Positions 46,854-58,388 of a stretch of 64,000 nucleotides of DNA are shown here, in pieces. Numbering within the stretch: position 1 is the stretch's first letter; each line of letters begins with the position of its first letter. Source of the stretch: Lolium rigidum (Eukaryota > Streptophyta > Magnoliopsida > Poales > Poaceae); assembly GCF_022539505.1 (NCBI RefSeq), contig NC_061512.1, forward strand, positions 253,286,510 to 253,350,509. The letters run 5' to 3'. The notes beneath the pieces were generated by a model. The model saw only the letters and a list, made by a program, of their open reading frames with translations, was not told the DNA's origin and ran no database searches. The position numbers and the translations under genes are program-made.

Positions 46854-48244
46854 TGATACGTCCAAAACGTATCTACTTTCCCGAACACTTTTGCTATTGT
46901 TTTGCCTCTAATTTGTGTATTTTGGATGCAACTAACACGGACTAACGCTGTTTTCAGCAGAACCGTTACGGTGTCTCGTTTTTGTGCGTAAATCCAACTT
47001 TCGGGAAAAACCTCGGGATTTTGACGAAAGGGCCTATTTTCCCAGAATAATGACGGAGCCGAAGGGCAATTGAAGTGGAGGCCCGAGGGCCCCACACTAC
47101 ATGGCGGCGCGGCCTAGGGGGCCCGCGCGGCCATGTAGTGTGGCCCCCTCGGTCGGCCTCCGACGCCCCCTTCGGACTACTTATTCGCCTCGACCTAAAA
47201 ACGCACGGAGAGAAGTCGAAGTCGCCGGAAACCCTCCGAACGCCGCCACATCGCGAAACTCCGTCGCGAGAGCCGAAGTCTCCGTTCGGCACTCCGCCGG
47301 GACGGGGAATTGGAGGAGATCATCACCGCCATCACCGCCAACGCCTCTACATCAACCAGCCATGTTTCCCCCATCCATGTGTGAGTAATTCCCCCGCTGT
47401 AGGTGAAGGGGATGGTAGGGATTGGATGAGATTGGTCATGTAATAGCATAAGATTGTTAGGGCATAGTGCCTAGTGTCCGTAATTGGTACTTTGATGATA
47501 TTGTTGCAACTTGTTATGCTTAATGCTTGTCACTAGGGCCCGAGTGCCATGATCTCAGATCTGAACATGTTATTGTTTCATCATGATATTCATTGTTTAT
47601 GGTCTTACCTATAAGTTGTATACACATGTCGCCGTCCGGAACCAATGGCCCCGAAGTGACAGAAATCGGGACAACCGGAGGGAATGGCAGTGATGTGAGG
47701 ATCACATGTGTTCACGGAGTGTTAATGCTTTGCTCCGGTACTCTATTAAAAGGAGTACCTTAATATCCGGTAGTTTCCCTTGAGGCCCGGCTGCCACCGG
47801 CTGGTAGGACAAAAGATGTTGTGCAAGTTTCTCATTGCGAGCACGTACGACTATAATTGGAACACATGCCTATTGATTGATTAGTACTTGGATACCGTTT
47901 TATTATTATCTCGCAAATGCCCTGCTATGATTGTTACATGAGTTTCTCTCATCCATGCAACGCCCGTCATCCGTCCCCGCCTACGATATTTTAATCCTGC
48001 TCGTTTACTAAAATCACTACTCGCTGTCTTTGTTACTCGCTGTCGTTATTTCACTACCGCTACTGCTATAAAACTGTTACTACTAATAAACTCTTGCGAG
48101 CAAGTCTGTTTCCAGGTGCAGCTGAATTGACAACTCCGCTGTTAAGGCTTTCAAGTATTCTTTGTCTCCCCTTGTGTCTAATCAATAAATTGGGTAATAC
48201 TTCCCTCGAAGACTGTTGCGATCCCCTATACTTGTGGGTCATCA
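46854..48244 (+). repeat. 5' LTR of Athila-type element 2
   Basis: Contains a long GC-rich inverted repeat (arms 47092-47105 and 47130-47143), a possible intron (donor GTGAGTAATT near 47381, acceptor CTGTTTCCAG at about 48114) and AATAAA at 48184-48189. Confidence 0.95.
47092..47143. repeat. GC-rich hairpin in LTR
   Basis: CCACACTACATGGC and GCCATGTAGTGTGG are perfect inverted arms around a G/C-only core (GGCGCGGCC ... GGCCCGCGC). An equal structure is in the other LTR at about 55489-55540. Confidence 0.9.
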
Positions 48245-48255
48245 AGACTATTTTC

Positions 48256-48273
48256 TGGCGCCGTTGCCGGGGA
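48256..48273 (+). promoter_or_regulatory. Primer binding site, tRNA-Asp type, Athila-type element 2
   Basis: TGGCGCCGTTGCCGGGGA, 11 bases after the LTR end, matches the 3' end of plant tRNA-Asp. Confidence 0.92.
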
Positions 48274-48331
48274 GCATAGCTTTATTTGGAAGTTCACTTG
48301 GATTAATATTGTTCGCTGCAAATTCTCCATC

Positions 48332-50053
48332 ATGGGTAAACCTCGCGATACTAAGATCGCCATATTACCATCCACTACAAGAAAAGGTACAATTCCGAGT
48401 ACCTCCGCTACACTTGATTCACCATCCGTGATTGATAAACTTGTTTCACCGCCACATGCTTCGCATGCGGGTACATCCGCTGAATCTGAACACTCTCATA
48501 ATACTGATAATATTTCTGCTGTGCTTGATGATAGTGGTTCATTGGGAACTTTTCTAGATGCTTCCATTGCTAGGTCTAGACAAATTGAAAATGCTGAAAC
48601 TCCTGATGCTACTACACCTATTAATTCACCTGAACTTGAATACTCTAGTGATGATCTTGATGAAGATTATGTGGAACTTGATGATGATTTTATTGAAAAA
48701 TGCAATGCTACTACTGATGCAAGAAAAATTAAAAAGTTGCTTGCAGAACATACTCGTTAGATATAAACTCGTCTCCTGATCCTAAATTTGCCACATCTCC
48801 TATAAACATTAGGGATAAAGATTATGATTTTTCTCTTGATCTATCTCATATAGCTATTGTTGAGAAAACACCATTTTGTGGTACTCGAAAAAGAAAGTGC
48901 TCGTTGAACACATGACTGAGTTATCTACTTTGAGTAGCTTGTTTTCTGATGATGTTAAGAAGCGTACTTACTTTGTTGCTAAAATCTTTCCATTCTCATT
49001 AAAGGATGACGCTAAAACTTGGTATAATAGTTTGCCACCTGGTTCTATTAAAAGTCCAAAAGAATTGCTTGCTGTTTTCTTCCGCAAATACTTTCCTGCT
49101 AGTGCTCAACATGTTGCTTTGCAGAGAGTTTATAATTTTGATCAGGGAGATGAGGAGAAATTGCCCGGGGCTTGGGCGAGATTTTGCTCTCTTATTAGAG
49201 CTTTGCCCGACCATGATTTAGAAAAGCATGATTTACTTGATATATTTTATAGTGGACTAACCATTGAGTCTAGGGCATACCTGGATAGTTGTGCTTGGTT
49301 GTGTTTTCAGGAAAAGAACTCCGGACGACGCTCGAAGAATTATTGGCTAAAATAAGCCGGAATTATGATGATTGGAATACGCCCGAACCAACTCCAACGC
49401 CAATAGTGAAGAAGAGGGGTTTAATTAAATTGAATGATGAAGATATGAGGGAAGCCAAGAAGTCTCTCAAGGAGAAAGGTATTAAATATGAAGATGTGAA
49501 TAATCTACCTCCAATAGAAGATATATGTGAGATAATTCCCCCTTCATCCATGATTGAGGTAAATTCCCTTCAACGCTTTACTAGGGAAGATATTCCGTAT
49601 TCAAAACCTCTTGCGCAATGCTTAGATGAGTTTGATAATTATATTGTTAAGCAAGAAAATTTTAATATGAGAGTAGAGAATCATCTAATGGAAAATTCTC
49701 AAGCTATTAGTCAATTGCATGATATTGTGGAGAGAACCTCCAATGATGTTAAGATGCTTGTTAAACATTTTCATATGATTCAAACTCAAATTGATCAACT
49801 CACTAAAGTGCAAAATGACTTGCTAGGAAATAATGCTAGAGAAAAACAAGCTTATGAAGTAACAACTAGAGGTGGTGTCTCTACCCAGGATCCTCTATAT
49901 CCTGAAGGGCATCCCAAAAGAATTGAACAAGATTCTCAACGCATTGAACCTAGTGCTCATTCTAAGAAGAAAAAGAAAAAGAAACATAAAAATGTTGTAG
50001 AATCCTCTCGAACCTCGTTAATGATCCCAATAATATTTCTATTTCGATGCTGA
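48332..50053 (+). CDS. Gag of Athila-type element 2
   Basis: The ATG at 48332 reads MGKPRDTKIAILPSTTRKG. The Retrotrans_gag domain reads FPFSLKDDAKTWYNSLPPG, then FFRKYFPASAQHVALQRVY and LPGAWARFCSLIRALPDHD. After a frame change come RNYDDWNTPEPTPTPIVKK, a coiled coil (about 49640-49830) and a Lys-rich stretch near 49970. Breaks at 48754, 48884, 48900 and 49331 each have CG or CTCG where CTG would keep the frame, so this gag may be intact in reality. It would form the particle; enzymes for copying must come from another element. Confidence 0.88.
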
Positions 50054-50999
50054 AACCGAAAGTGGTAATGAACATGATAATAGTGAAGATAATGATAAGA
50101 ATGATACTCCGATAAAGAAGAGGTTGAAAAAGAACCCGAAAAGCATGCTAAAAATAAAAAGTATACTAAAGAAGATTTTATTGCTGAGAAACATGGTAAT
50201 GAAAGAGAACCTTGGGTGCAAAAGCCAATGCCTTTTCCTGCTAAGAAACTAAAATCAAAGGAAGAAGAACACTATAATAAATTCTGTGATTGGATGAAAC
50301 CTTTATTCTTGCAAATCCCTTTAACTGATGCTATTAAATTGCCTCCTTATTCAAAGTATATGAAAGACATTGTTACTAACAAAAGGAAAATCCCCAATGA
50401 GGAAATTTCCACTATGCTTGCTAATTACTCTTTCAATGGCAAAGTTCCAAAGAAATTGGGCGACCCGGTATACCTACTATTCCTTGTTCTATTAAGAATA
50501 ATTATGTTAAAACTCGCTCTATGTGATTTGGGAGCTGGTGTTAGTGTTATGCCTTTTTCTCTATACAAGAGACTTTACTTAGATAAGTTGATACCTACTG
50601 ATATATCTTTGCAAATGGCTGATAAATCTACTGCTATTCCTGTTGGTATATGTGAGAATGTTCCTGTTCAAGTTACTACTAATCGCTTGATATTAACCGA
50701 TTTTGTTGTGTTGGAAATGCTCGAAGATGATAATATGTCTATTATTCTTGGGAGACCTTTTCTTAACACCGCGAGGGGCTGTTATTGATTGCAACAAAGG
50801 AAAGGTTACTTTCAATGTTGATGACAAGGAACACACTGTCTATTTCCCCAAGAGGATTGAAAAAGCGTGCGGAGTTAATACTATCTCTCATGTGAGAACT
50901 ATCAAAGTGGGAACCATCGATTGTCCTATATATGAGCCTAAAGAAGAATATCAAACTCTTGTTATTGGATCCATATCAATACAATTCAAGGTAACATGA
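50054..50999 (+). CDS. Aspartic protease of Athila-type element 2
   Basis: From 50216 the frame reads MPFPAKKLKSKEEEHYNKF, then LALCDLGAGVSVMPFSLYK (active-site DLGAG at about 50522) and DNMSIILGRPFLNTARG. A one-base change near 50775 moves the frame to IDCNKGKVTFNVDDKEHTV, which ends at 50999. The acidic linker at 50040-50215 is in a broken frame with expected CTG sites read as CG (for example at 50110). The protease would mature Gag. Confidence 0.87.
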
Positions 51000-51781
51000 T
51001 TGATTTGAGGTTTATTTCTTCATATGCTATGTAAAATTTATTTGGTGGCAAGACTTGATCAACCTTGTTAATAAATACTTTTTATATGCATAGAGGAGGT
51101 AAACAACATCTCTTTCTTTCTCCACTTGCTTTAGTTGCTGTAGCACTTTTAATTTGCAAAGTTTCTTAATTGATTTGAGATTTCAAAAATTTTCCTGGCC
51201 AGTAATAATAAACTAAATACCCAGAAATGTGCGTTTTTCAAAGTTTTCAAAAATTCACAAAAATTATACCGTTGGTCCTATTTTTCGACGAGGCACTGGG
51301 AGCACCGAGAGGATGACTCGTGGGGCACCAGAGGGCGCCACACCACTGGCCGGCGCGGCCAAGGAGGTGGCCGCGCCACCATGTGGTGTGGGCTCCCCTC
51401 TGCCCCACTTTGCCATCTCTTCCTCCCAGCACCTTCTCTCTCCCGAAAAAACTCGAACACATTTCATCTCTCTCGCGTTTTTGCTCCAGAGCTCCAGATT
51501 TCTCGATCTCTTTGCTCAGCCCAGATTTCTGTCTGAAATTTGGCACATTTGCTCTTCGGTATGTGACTCCTCCACCCATCCAAGTAGAATTTCGTTTGGT
51601 TGAGTATATCTTGAATATTTTGCTGCTGTAGGTAACATGTTTAGTGAGCTTGCATGCTTGTTCTAAGTGGTAGAAACTAGTTTTGATGCATGATTAGTAC
51701 TCTAGCAAGTTCCTATGGTAGTTTCCCTCAATTTTATGTCACCAAATCAAATTTTTATATTGGTTGTTGAAATTTCAGAAA
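51000..51781 (+). other. Leader of the additional ORF, with GC-rich hairpin and possible intron
   Basis: A GC-rich part at 51285-51420 has inverted arms CCACACCAC (51338-51346) and GTGGTGTGG (51383-51391) around GGCGCGGCC-type words. It resembles the GC-rich hairpins in the LTRs. Downstream, CTGCTGTAG|GTAACATG (about 51630) and TTGAAATTTCAG|AAAATGG (about 51778) could be donor and acceptor of an intron just before the ORF start. This layout suggests a separately started, spliced messenger. Confidence 0.45.
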
Positions 51782-52904
51782 ATGGAATGGAATAGATATC
51801 ACTTGAACCAGCAAGAATTGGAAGTCCAACAAGTTATGATAGTCAATCGTGAAGAGGGAGTATACCCCTCTTACTACCCGTGCGCGGATTTCATGAGAAG
51901 CGCGGGGATATTTGAAGATGTTCAAACTCTAATTTCTCGTGCGGGGCTGAGTGACTTTGTTGAAGGAGAGCCAAGACAATATGTAAAATTAACTATGGCT
52001 TTTGTGCAGGACTTCAAGTTTAATTGGTCGCGATCTAACCCCACGGTCCGAGTATAAAATTTACAATAAAACTGTCAACTTGCCATTTAGTGCTTTTTGT
52101 GCAGCAATTAGAATACCGCAATGGGGGTCGTGCGAGAAGATAAGGGGATCGCCGCAAGAACTCTCGGATCTTTACAAGATGATTTGCGATGGAAGGAGTT
52201 TCTCAGGTGAAAGTGGTAAAATCACTAGTATTCAGCTCCCGGCTATCCGCTACTTTACTTATTTTATTACTAAATGCGTTCTCGCCAAAAGGATTGGTAG
52301 TAAACTTTCTATCCCGGATTTGGCTTTTCTAGCTGCAGCACTGCAAAATAGTAGGTCTTATAATTTGGGGGCATTAATAGCTTATAGACTTGCTACTAAC
52401 CGTGAGAAAGGTGGAATGTGTGGAGGCCTCATCGCCTCCCGTTTACTAGCTTTTCATAATGTAGAACCTCATCATTTTGATATTCCGTTCCCCATAGAAA
52501 AACTTGACATAGCTTCTATGATTAAACATGAATTTGTTTCAGATTCCTCCAACTTGGGTAACCTGTATTATAAGATGATATTTTATAAGAAAGTTTGGAG
52601 AATAACTAAGAAAACTGAGAAACTAGTAAGATTGCCGCGCTCGTTTTGTCTAACCTTGATTCCAGGGAAGATTGGTCGGTCACGGAAGGTGCACTTGGAT
52701 GCACATATAGAGAGAGGAGGCCAACATGCAAGAGACGACATAGAGGTCGAGGAGCACCTCGACTCATCATCCGATGCAGCAAGTTCCTCGCATCAACATG
52801 GTGGATATGCGGAGCCTCCACGCTTTTCTTCTGCGCAGGAGCTTTACTATGACTACTCCATGGACTACCCACCGGCGAGGAACGAACCTCGTTGGGGTTG
52901 AACT
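51782..52904 (+). CDS. Additional ORF of Athila-type element 2, putative plant transposon protein
   Basis: Starts MEWNRYHLNQQELEVQQVM. The core reads YNKTVNLPFSAFCAAIRIP, then SIQLPAIRYFTYFITKCVL, DLAFLAAALQNSRSYNLGA and GGLIASRLLAFHNVEPHHF. The tail is acidic and Ser-rich and ends PPARNEPRWG. The core fits proteins known beside Athila-type plant elements (the domain called putative plant transposon protein). A single frame change at about 52049 has CGAG where CAG would keep the frame. The function is unknown. It is not a recognisable RT or envelope. Confidence 0.6.
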
Positions 52905-52917
52905 CCACTTAGGCCAA

Positions 52918-52938
52918 GAGCCTAAGCTTGGGGGGAGG
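52918..52938 (+). repeat. Internal polypurine-tract-like motif
   Basis: CCTAAGCTTGGGGGGAGG lies directly after the additional ORF and repeats the genuine tract GCTAAGCTTGGGGGGAGT at 55231-55249. Confidence 0.85.
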
Positions 52939-55230
52939 TATACCGGCATCACTCATTCTTTGCATATTATGATTGCTGGATACTTTTATATACTTGTTTA
53001 GTTTGTTTGAGTGGTTTTCCAATGAGAGGAAGATGATATTTGGGGAAGTGCTGCCTGAAAACAGATTCTGGGCTGTTACCGTAAAAATTCGTGTGCCCAG
53101 CCAGAACAGTATTTTGAGTTGAAAATTTTTGTGCATGTTCCCCAGGTTGTTATCTAACTTTCATTAGTTGAACACTTTTTGAACTGAGCAACGTAAGATT
53201 TTTGTAAAAATCGATTTCTGTACTGCTGTCAGGTTTTGGCAGATTTCTGCCATCTCGCTTTTCTGTGTTTCTTTTAGTTTGCTATTTCTTGTTTTCACTT
53301 TGTTTCTTTCCCAAAACACAAAAAGACCAAAAATATTTCTGTTGTTTCTCTTCACCATTTCTTTATCTTGGTTTTTGCATTTTTTTCGCTTTATTTGCTA
53401 TTGCTAGTTTGCTATAAGAAAACCCAAAAAGATTTTGCTTTGTTTGCTTGTTTTCTTTTGTTCTTGTTCTCAAATTCGAAAACACCAAAAATATTTGCTG
53501 TTCTTCTTTGGTTTGTAAAGTTCATCATGAGTTCAATGGTCTTCGGTGGCTGGAGCGTGGTTTTCATTTCATATTATCCAAGCTACACAAGTGAAAAGGC
53601 AATAATGACGATCTACGACAATCTGATTGTGGTGAGAGGCTGGTATGAACTCTATTTGTTTTCATTTTTGTACATATACTCATCCATGTGAGCATGCTTA
53701 GTTGGTTCATGTGAGGTATATGTCATTTAAGAAAGTCTAGTAGTTCATGATCTCTCATGATTAGCTCCAATTTATTAATATGAGTAGCATGTCATGGATG
53801 TTTGCTTGCATTGTTTTATTCATAAGTAAGTATGGCATTGTGGTATCCTCCTCTGAATAATTCATTTATATCGACTTGGCACATGCTCACGCATGCATAT
53901 GACTGAACAAGAGTCAATTAAGCCTCGATGATTTACATTGCTTCAGAGTTCTTGTATCACTTTTATGCCTCAGTTAATTTATTTTGCCGCAAGCATGATT
54001 ATGACGATTCATTGCTCTCTTGATTTGTTGCTCCCTAGTCTTTTGCTAGCCTTCACTTGTACTGAGCGGGAACGCTGCTCGTGCCTCCAAACACATGAAA
54101 ACCAAGTTATTCCGGAGTGTCCACCATAAATACCTATTCATGGCATTTCAAACCATTCCAAGTAAATTCTCATGCGCTACCTTTAAAACCTTCAAAATGC
54201 TTCTTAATTTGTGTTAATGTTTCATAGCTCATGAGGAAGTATGTGGTGTTTAGCTTTCAACCTTGTCATTTATTTTTGACGGACTCTCATATGGACTAGT
54301 GGCACATCCGCTTATCCAATAATTTTGCAAAAAGAGCTGGCAATGGGATTCCCAGTCCCGATTAATTAACATAAATAGACACTCCTCCATGGTTTGTGAT
54401 TGTTGGACGGCACCCGAAGGATTCGGTTAGCCATGGCTTGTGTAAGCAAAGGTTGGGGGGAGTGTCATCATCATAATAAAACTAAAGTAAAAAGGCACTC
54501 CTTCATGGTATGTGATTGTTGGCAGGCACCCGAGGATTCGGTTAGCCATGGTTTGTGTAAGAAAGGTTGGAAGGAGTGCCACATAAATATGCAAATAATT
54601 CATGGGAGCCGCTCTTGAAAGTCCGGTTGGCGAGGTAGTTGGTGTACCCATTACCATTCGTTGACAACAACAAACACCTCTCAAAATAATTTTACTCCTG
54701 TCTTTATAAAAATGAAAAGCTCTAGCGCATGTTAATCCCTGCTTCCCTATGCGAAGGGTCAATCTTTTACTTTTATGTTGTGTCTCCATTCTTTCTTTGA
54801 GCACTTTCTTGAGAGCACCACTGTCATTCTTAGTATAATATGCTTGTCTCGAAATATGATTGATTGTGGTATAACTTTGATGCTTTTATCTTTGACAATC
54901 ACTACTTCTAGTCTTTCTATGAACTTCGAAGGTGCCCGGGCATTTATGTTTTGCCAATCGAATACAGGCAAGCGAGATACCACTTTATCATACTCTCTTA
55001 TGAACATTGCAATCCTGCTTATATACATGATTCATGATGCTTATTATTAATTGTTGGTACCTCTTCATGATTGACATAGCTGTTAGATGATCTTATTTGC
55101 ATGTACCTCATTATGAACTCGCTCAAGTATTAGCCATATCATGAGAATATATACATCATATGAGCAAATGTGTTCGTGAAAGTTCTTTTATCGCTCGGTT
55201 GTTAACTGAATTGCTTGAGGACAAGCAATA
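52939..55230 (+). other. Non-coding 3' part of Athila-type element 2
   Basis: No protein is recognised. Repeated words of the type ACCAAAAATATTT and CCCAAAAAGATTT occur at 53290-53500. A tandem duplication lies at 54381-54590. Confidence 0.75.
54381..54590 (+). repeat. Tandem duplication of about 115 bp
   Basis: Both units run CACTCCT, CATGGT, TGTGATTGTTGG, GGCACCCGA, GGATTCGGTTAGCCATGG, TTGTGTAAG and AAGGTTGG, then GGAGTG. Units at about 54381-54467 and 54498-54582. Each unit also has short inverted ends (CACTCC / GGAGTG). Confidence 0.85.
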
Positions 55231-55249
55231 AGCTAAGCTTGGGGGGAGT
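55231..55249 (+). promoter_or_regulatory. Polypurine tract of Athila-type element 2
   Basis: GCTAAGCTTGGGGGGAGT directly precedes the 3' LTR start at 55250. Confidence 0.88.
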
Positions 55250-56644
55250 TGATACGTCCAAAACGTATCTACTTTCCCAAACACTTTTGCTATTGTTTTG
55301 CCTCTAATTTGTGTATTTTGGATGCAACTAACACGGACTAACGCTGTTTTCAGCAGAACTGTTCTAGTGTCTCGTTTTTGTGCAGAAATCCAACTTTCAG
55401 GAAAAACCTCGGGATTTTGACGAAAGGGCCTATTTTCCCAGAATAATGACGGAGCCAGAAGGGCAATTGAAGTGGAGGCCCGAGGGCCCCACACTACATG
55501 GCGGCGCGGCCTAGGGGGCCCGCGCGGCCATGTAGTGTGGCCCCCTCGGTCGGCCTCCGACGCCCCCTTCGGACTACTTATTCGCCTCGACCTAAAAACG
55601 CACGGAGAGAAGTCGAAGTCGCCGGAAACCCTCCGAACGCCGCCACATCGCGAAACTCCGTCGCGGGAGCCGAAGTCTCCGTTCTGGCACTCCGCCGGGA
55701 CGGGGAATTGGAGGAGATCATCACCGCCATCACCGCCAACGCCTCTACATCAACCAGCCATGTTTCCCCCATCCATGTGTGAGTAATTCCCCCGCTGTAG
55801 GTGAAGGGGATGGTAGGGATTGGATGAGATTGGTCATGTAATAGCATAAGATTGTTAGGGCATAGTGCCTAGTGTCCGTAATTGGTACTTTGATGATATT
55901 GTTGCAACTTGTTATGCTTAATGCTTGTCACTAGGGCCCGAGTGCCATGATCTCAGATCTGAACATGTTATTGTTTCATCATGATATTCATTGTTTATGG
56001 TCTTACCTATAAGTTGTATACACATGTCGCCGTCCGGAACCAATGGCCCCGAAGTGACAGAAATCGGGACAACCGGAGGGAATGGCGGTGATGTGAGGAT
56101 CACATGTGTTCACGGAGTGTTAATGCTTTGCTCCGGTACTCTATTAAAAGGAGTACCTTAATATCCGATAGTTTCCCTTGAGGCCCGGCTGCCACCGGCT
56201 GGTAGGACAAAAGATGTTGTGCAAGTTTCTCATTGCGAGCACGTACGACTATAATTGGAACACATGCCTATTGATTGATTAGTACTTGGATACCGTTTTA
56301 TTATTATCTGCAAATGCCCTGCTATGATTGTTACATGAGTTTCTCTCATCCATGCAACGCCCGTCATCCGTCCCCGTGCCTACGATATTTTAATCCTCGC
56401 TGTTTACTAAAATCACTACTGCTGTCTTTGTTACTCTGCTGCTGTTATTTCACTACGCTACTCTGCTATAAAATTGTTACTACCGATAAACTCTTGCGAG
56501 CAAGTCTGTTTCCAGGTGCAGCTGAATTGACAACTCCGCTGTTAAGGCTTTCAAGTATTCTTTGTCTCCCCTTGTGTCGAATCAATAAATTGGGTAATAC
56601 TTCCCTCGAAGACTGTTGCGATCCCCTATACTTGTGGGTCATCA
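55250..56644 (+). repeat. 3' LTR of Athila-type element 2
   Basis: 1395 bp, pairs with 46854-48244. Confidence 0.95.
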
Positions 56645-56649
56645 GGCAC

Positions 56650-58388
56650 TTGCCGAGGAAGACGAGGATCCCGCTTGTGCTCTTGTTGGTGTCGATGTCG
56701 CCGGCATGGTCGCTGTCGCTGTACCCGACGAAGTGCGCCGCCCCAGGACACCTAGGGTAGTGGAGGCCATGGTCGAGAGTCCCCGCAATGTAGCGGATGA
56801 TCCTCTTCACAGCCTGCAGGTGCTCCGTCGTCGGTCGCTCCATGAAACGACTAACGTAGCCGACGGAGAAGGCCAAGTCCGGCCGTGTGTGGGCGAGGTA
56901 GCGAAGGCTCCCCACAAGACGCCGGTATTGTGTGGCGTCCACTTCCTCCGTCGTCGTTGTCGCGGCTCAATTTCAGCCTCTCCTCCATTGGAGTGAGGGC
57001 TGGGTTGCATCCGGTGGAGCCCGGCTAGCTCAACGATGCGCTTGGCGTAGGCGGTCCGCCGAAGCGTGATCCCGGAGTGGTCCCGGTGCACCTCGATCCC
57101 CGGATAGAAGGAGAGGAGCCCCGGATCACTCATCCGGAAGGTGGCCTTCATCTCTTCCTTGAACGCTGCCACCTCTCGCATCCTTGATGCCGGTGATCAC
57201 CAAGTCGTCGACATAGACGCCCACCAACAGGGTGTTTCGTCCACTCCCCCGTCGGTAGACGGCCGCCTCGTGTGGGCTTTGCTCGAAGTCCATTGCCTTC
57301 AGCGTGGAATCCAGCTTGGCATTCCACGCCCGTGGTGCCTGCCGCAGGCCATAGAGAGCCTTGCGCAGGCGGAGTACCTTGCCCTCCTGGCCGGGAATCG
57401 CAAATCCCGGCGGCTGCTGCACGTAGACCTCCTCCTTCAAGTCGCCATTGAGGAAGGCAGACTTGACATCCATGTAATGGACGCGCCAGCCCTCCTGGGC
57501 AGCGAGCGCAAGGAGGAGTCGCACGGACTCCATCCGTGCCACGGGAGCGAAGGCGTCGTCGAAGTCGACCCCCTCTTGCTGCAAGAAGCCTCGTGCCACC
57601 AAGCGAGCCTTGTGCTTGACGATGGCGCCGGCTTCATCCCTCTTCAGCTTGAACACCCATTTGAGGGTGATCGCGCGGTGACCACGAGGGAGGTCAGCAA
57701 GCTGCCAGGTGCGGTTCTTCTCGACGGCATCAATCTCCAACTGCATGGCAGCGCGCCATGCTGCGTCTCTCTCAGCCTCTGCAAAAGACTGAGGCTCGCC
57801 GTCGTCACGCGCAAGCTGCAGCTGCGCCTCCAGGTCGCGTCGCACCTGTCCCGGCACCGGCTGGTCGCCGAGAAGGTTCTCCATCGTACGGTACCGCAGC
57901 GGCTCGCCGCCATGATACGCGTCGATACGCTCCCCGTCGTGAGAGAGCGGGGAAGCGAACTCCACCGGGCTGTGCTCAACATGAGCTGGTTTTGACGTGC
58001 CCGGAGGAGTGACAGCCGGTGCTGGAGTACGTGGTGACGCCGGCTGTGGTGGTGTAGCAACCACCGGGGTCGATGGAGACTTGGGGACCGAGGTAGGCGA
58101 GCTTGTTGAAGAAGAGCTGCCTACTCCCTCGGCTACCTCGAAGTGGACGTACTCGACAATGAAGTCGTCATACGTCGGAATCGAGCTGTCCTCCACCGCC
58201 TTGCCCCATGCCCCACCCTCGCCCTTCGTTGAACACGACGTCGCGCGACGTGCGCACACGCTGTGTCTTGGGGTCGAGGATGCGGTAGGCCTTCGAGCCC
58301 TCCAAGTAGCCAATGAACACTCCCGGAGTGCTCCTGTCGTCGAGCTTGCCGATGTGGCTGAGCTCCTTGGCGAATGCGAGGCAGCCAA
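56650..58388 (-). pseudogene. Copia reverse transcriptase and RNase H N-terminal part
   Basis: Reads WRAAMQLEIDAVEKNRTWQ, then VFKLKRDEAGAIVKHKARL, YMDVKSAFLNGDLKEEVYV and LRKALYGLRQAPRAWN. The catalytic YVDDL is at about 57201-57215. After a frame change near 57170 come FRMSDPGLLSFYPGIEV and, after another, RLVGSLRYLAHTRPDLAF and YSDSDHAGDIDTNKSTSGI, which opens RNase H. The element is cut at 56649 by Athila-type element 2 and continues at 46853. High GC makes long false frames on the plus strand here. Confidence 0.93.

Larger units (their letters stand above)
46854..56644 (+). mobile_element. Athila-type non-autonomous Gypsy element 2
   Basis: LTRs of 1391 bp (46854-48244) and 1395 bp (55250-56644) start TGATACGTCCAAAACG and end GTGGGTCATCA. 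The target duplication GGCAC is at 46849-46853 and 56645-56649. A tRNA-Asp primer site, gag, protease and an additional ORF (51782-52904) lie on the plus strand. No reverse transcriptase or integrase words are found in 7 kb of interior. Most differences between the two LTRs fall at CTG/CAG trinucleotides. Confidence 0.96.

Noticed and set aside
51782..52904. Additional ORF as an envelope gene
   Set aside because: No signal peptide or membrane segments; the text fits plant transposon-associated proteins.
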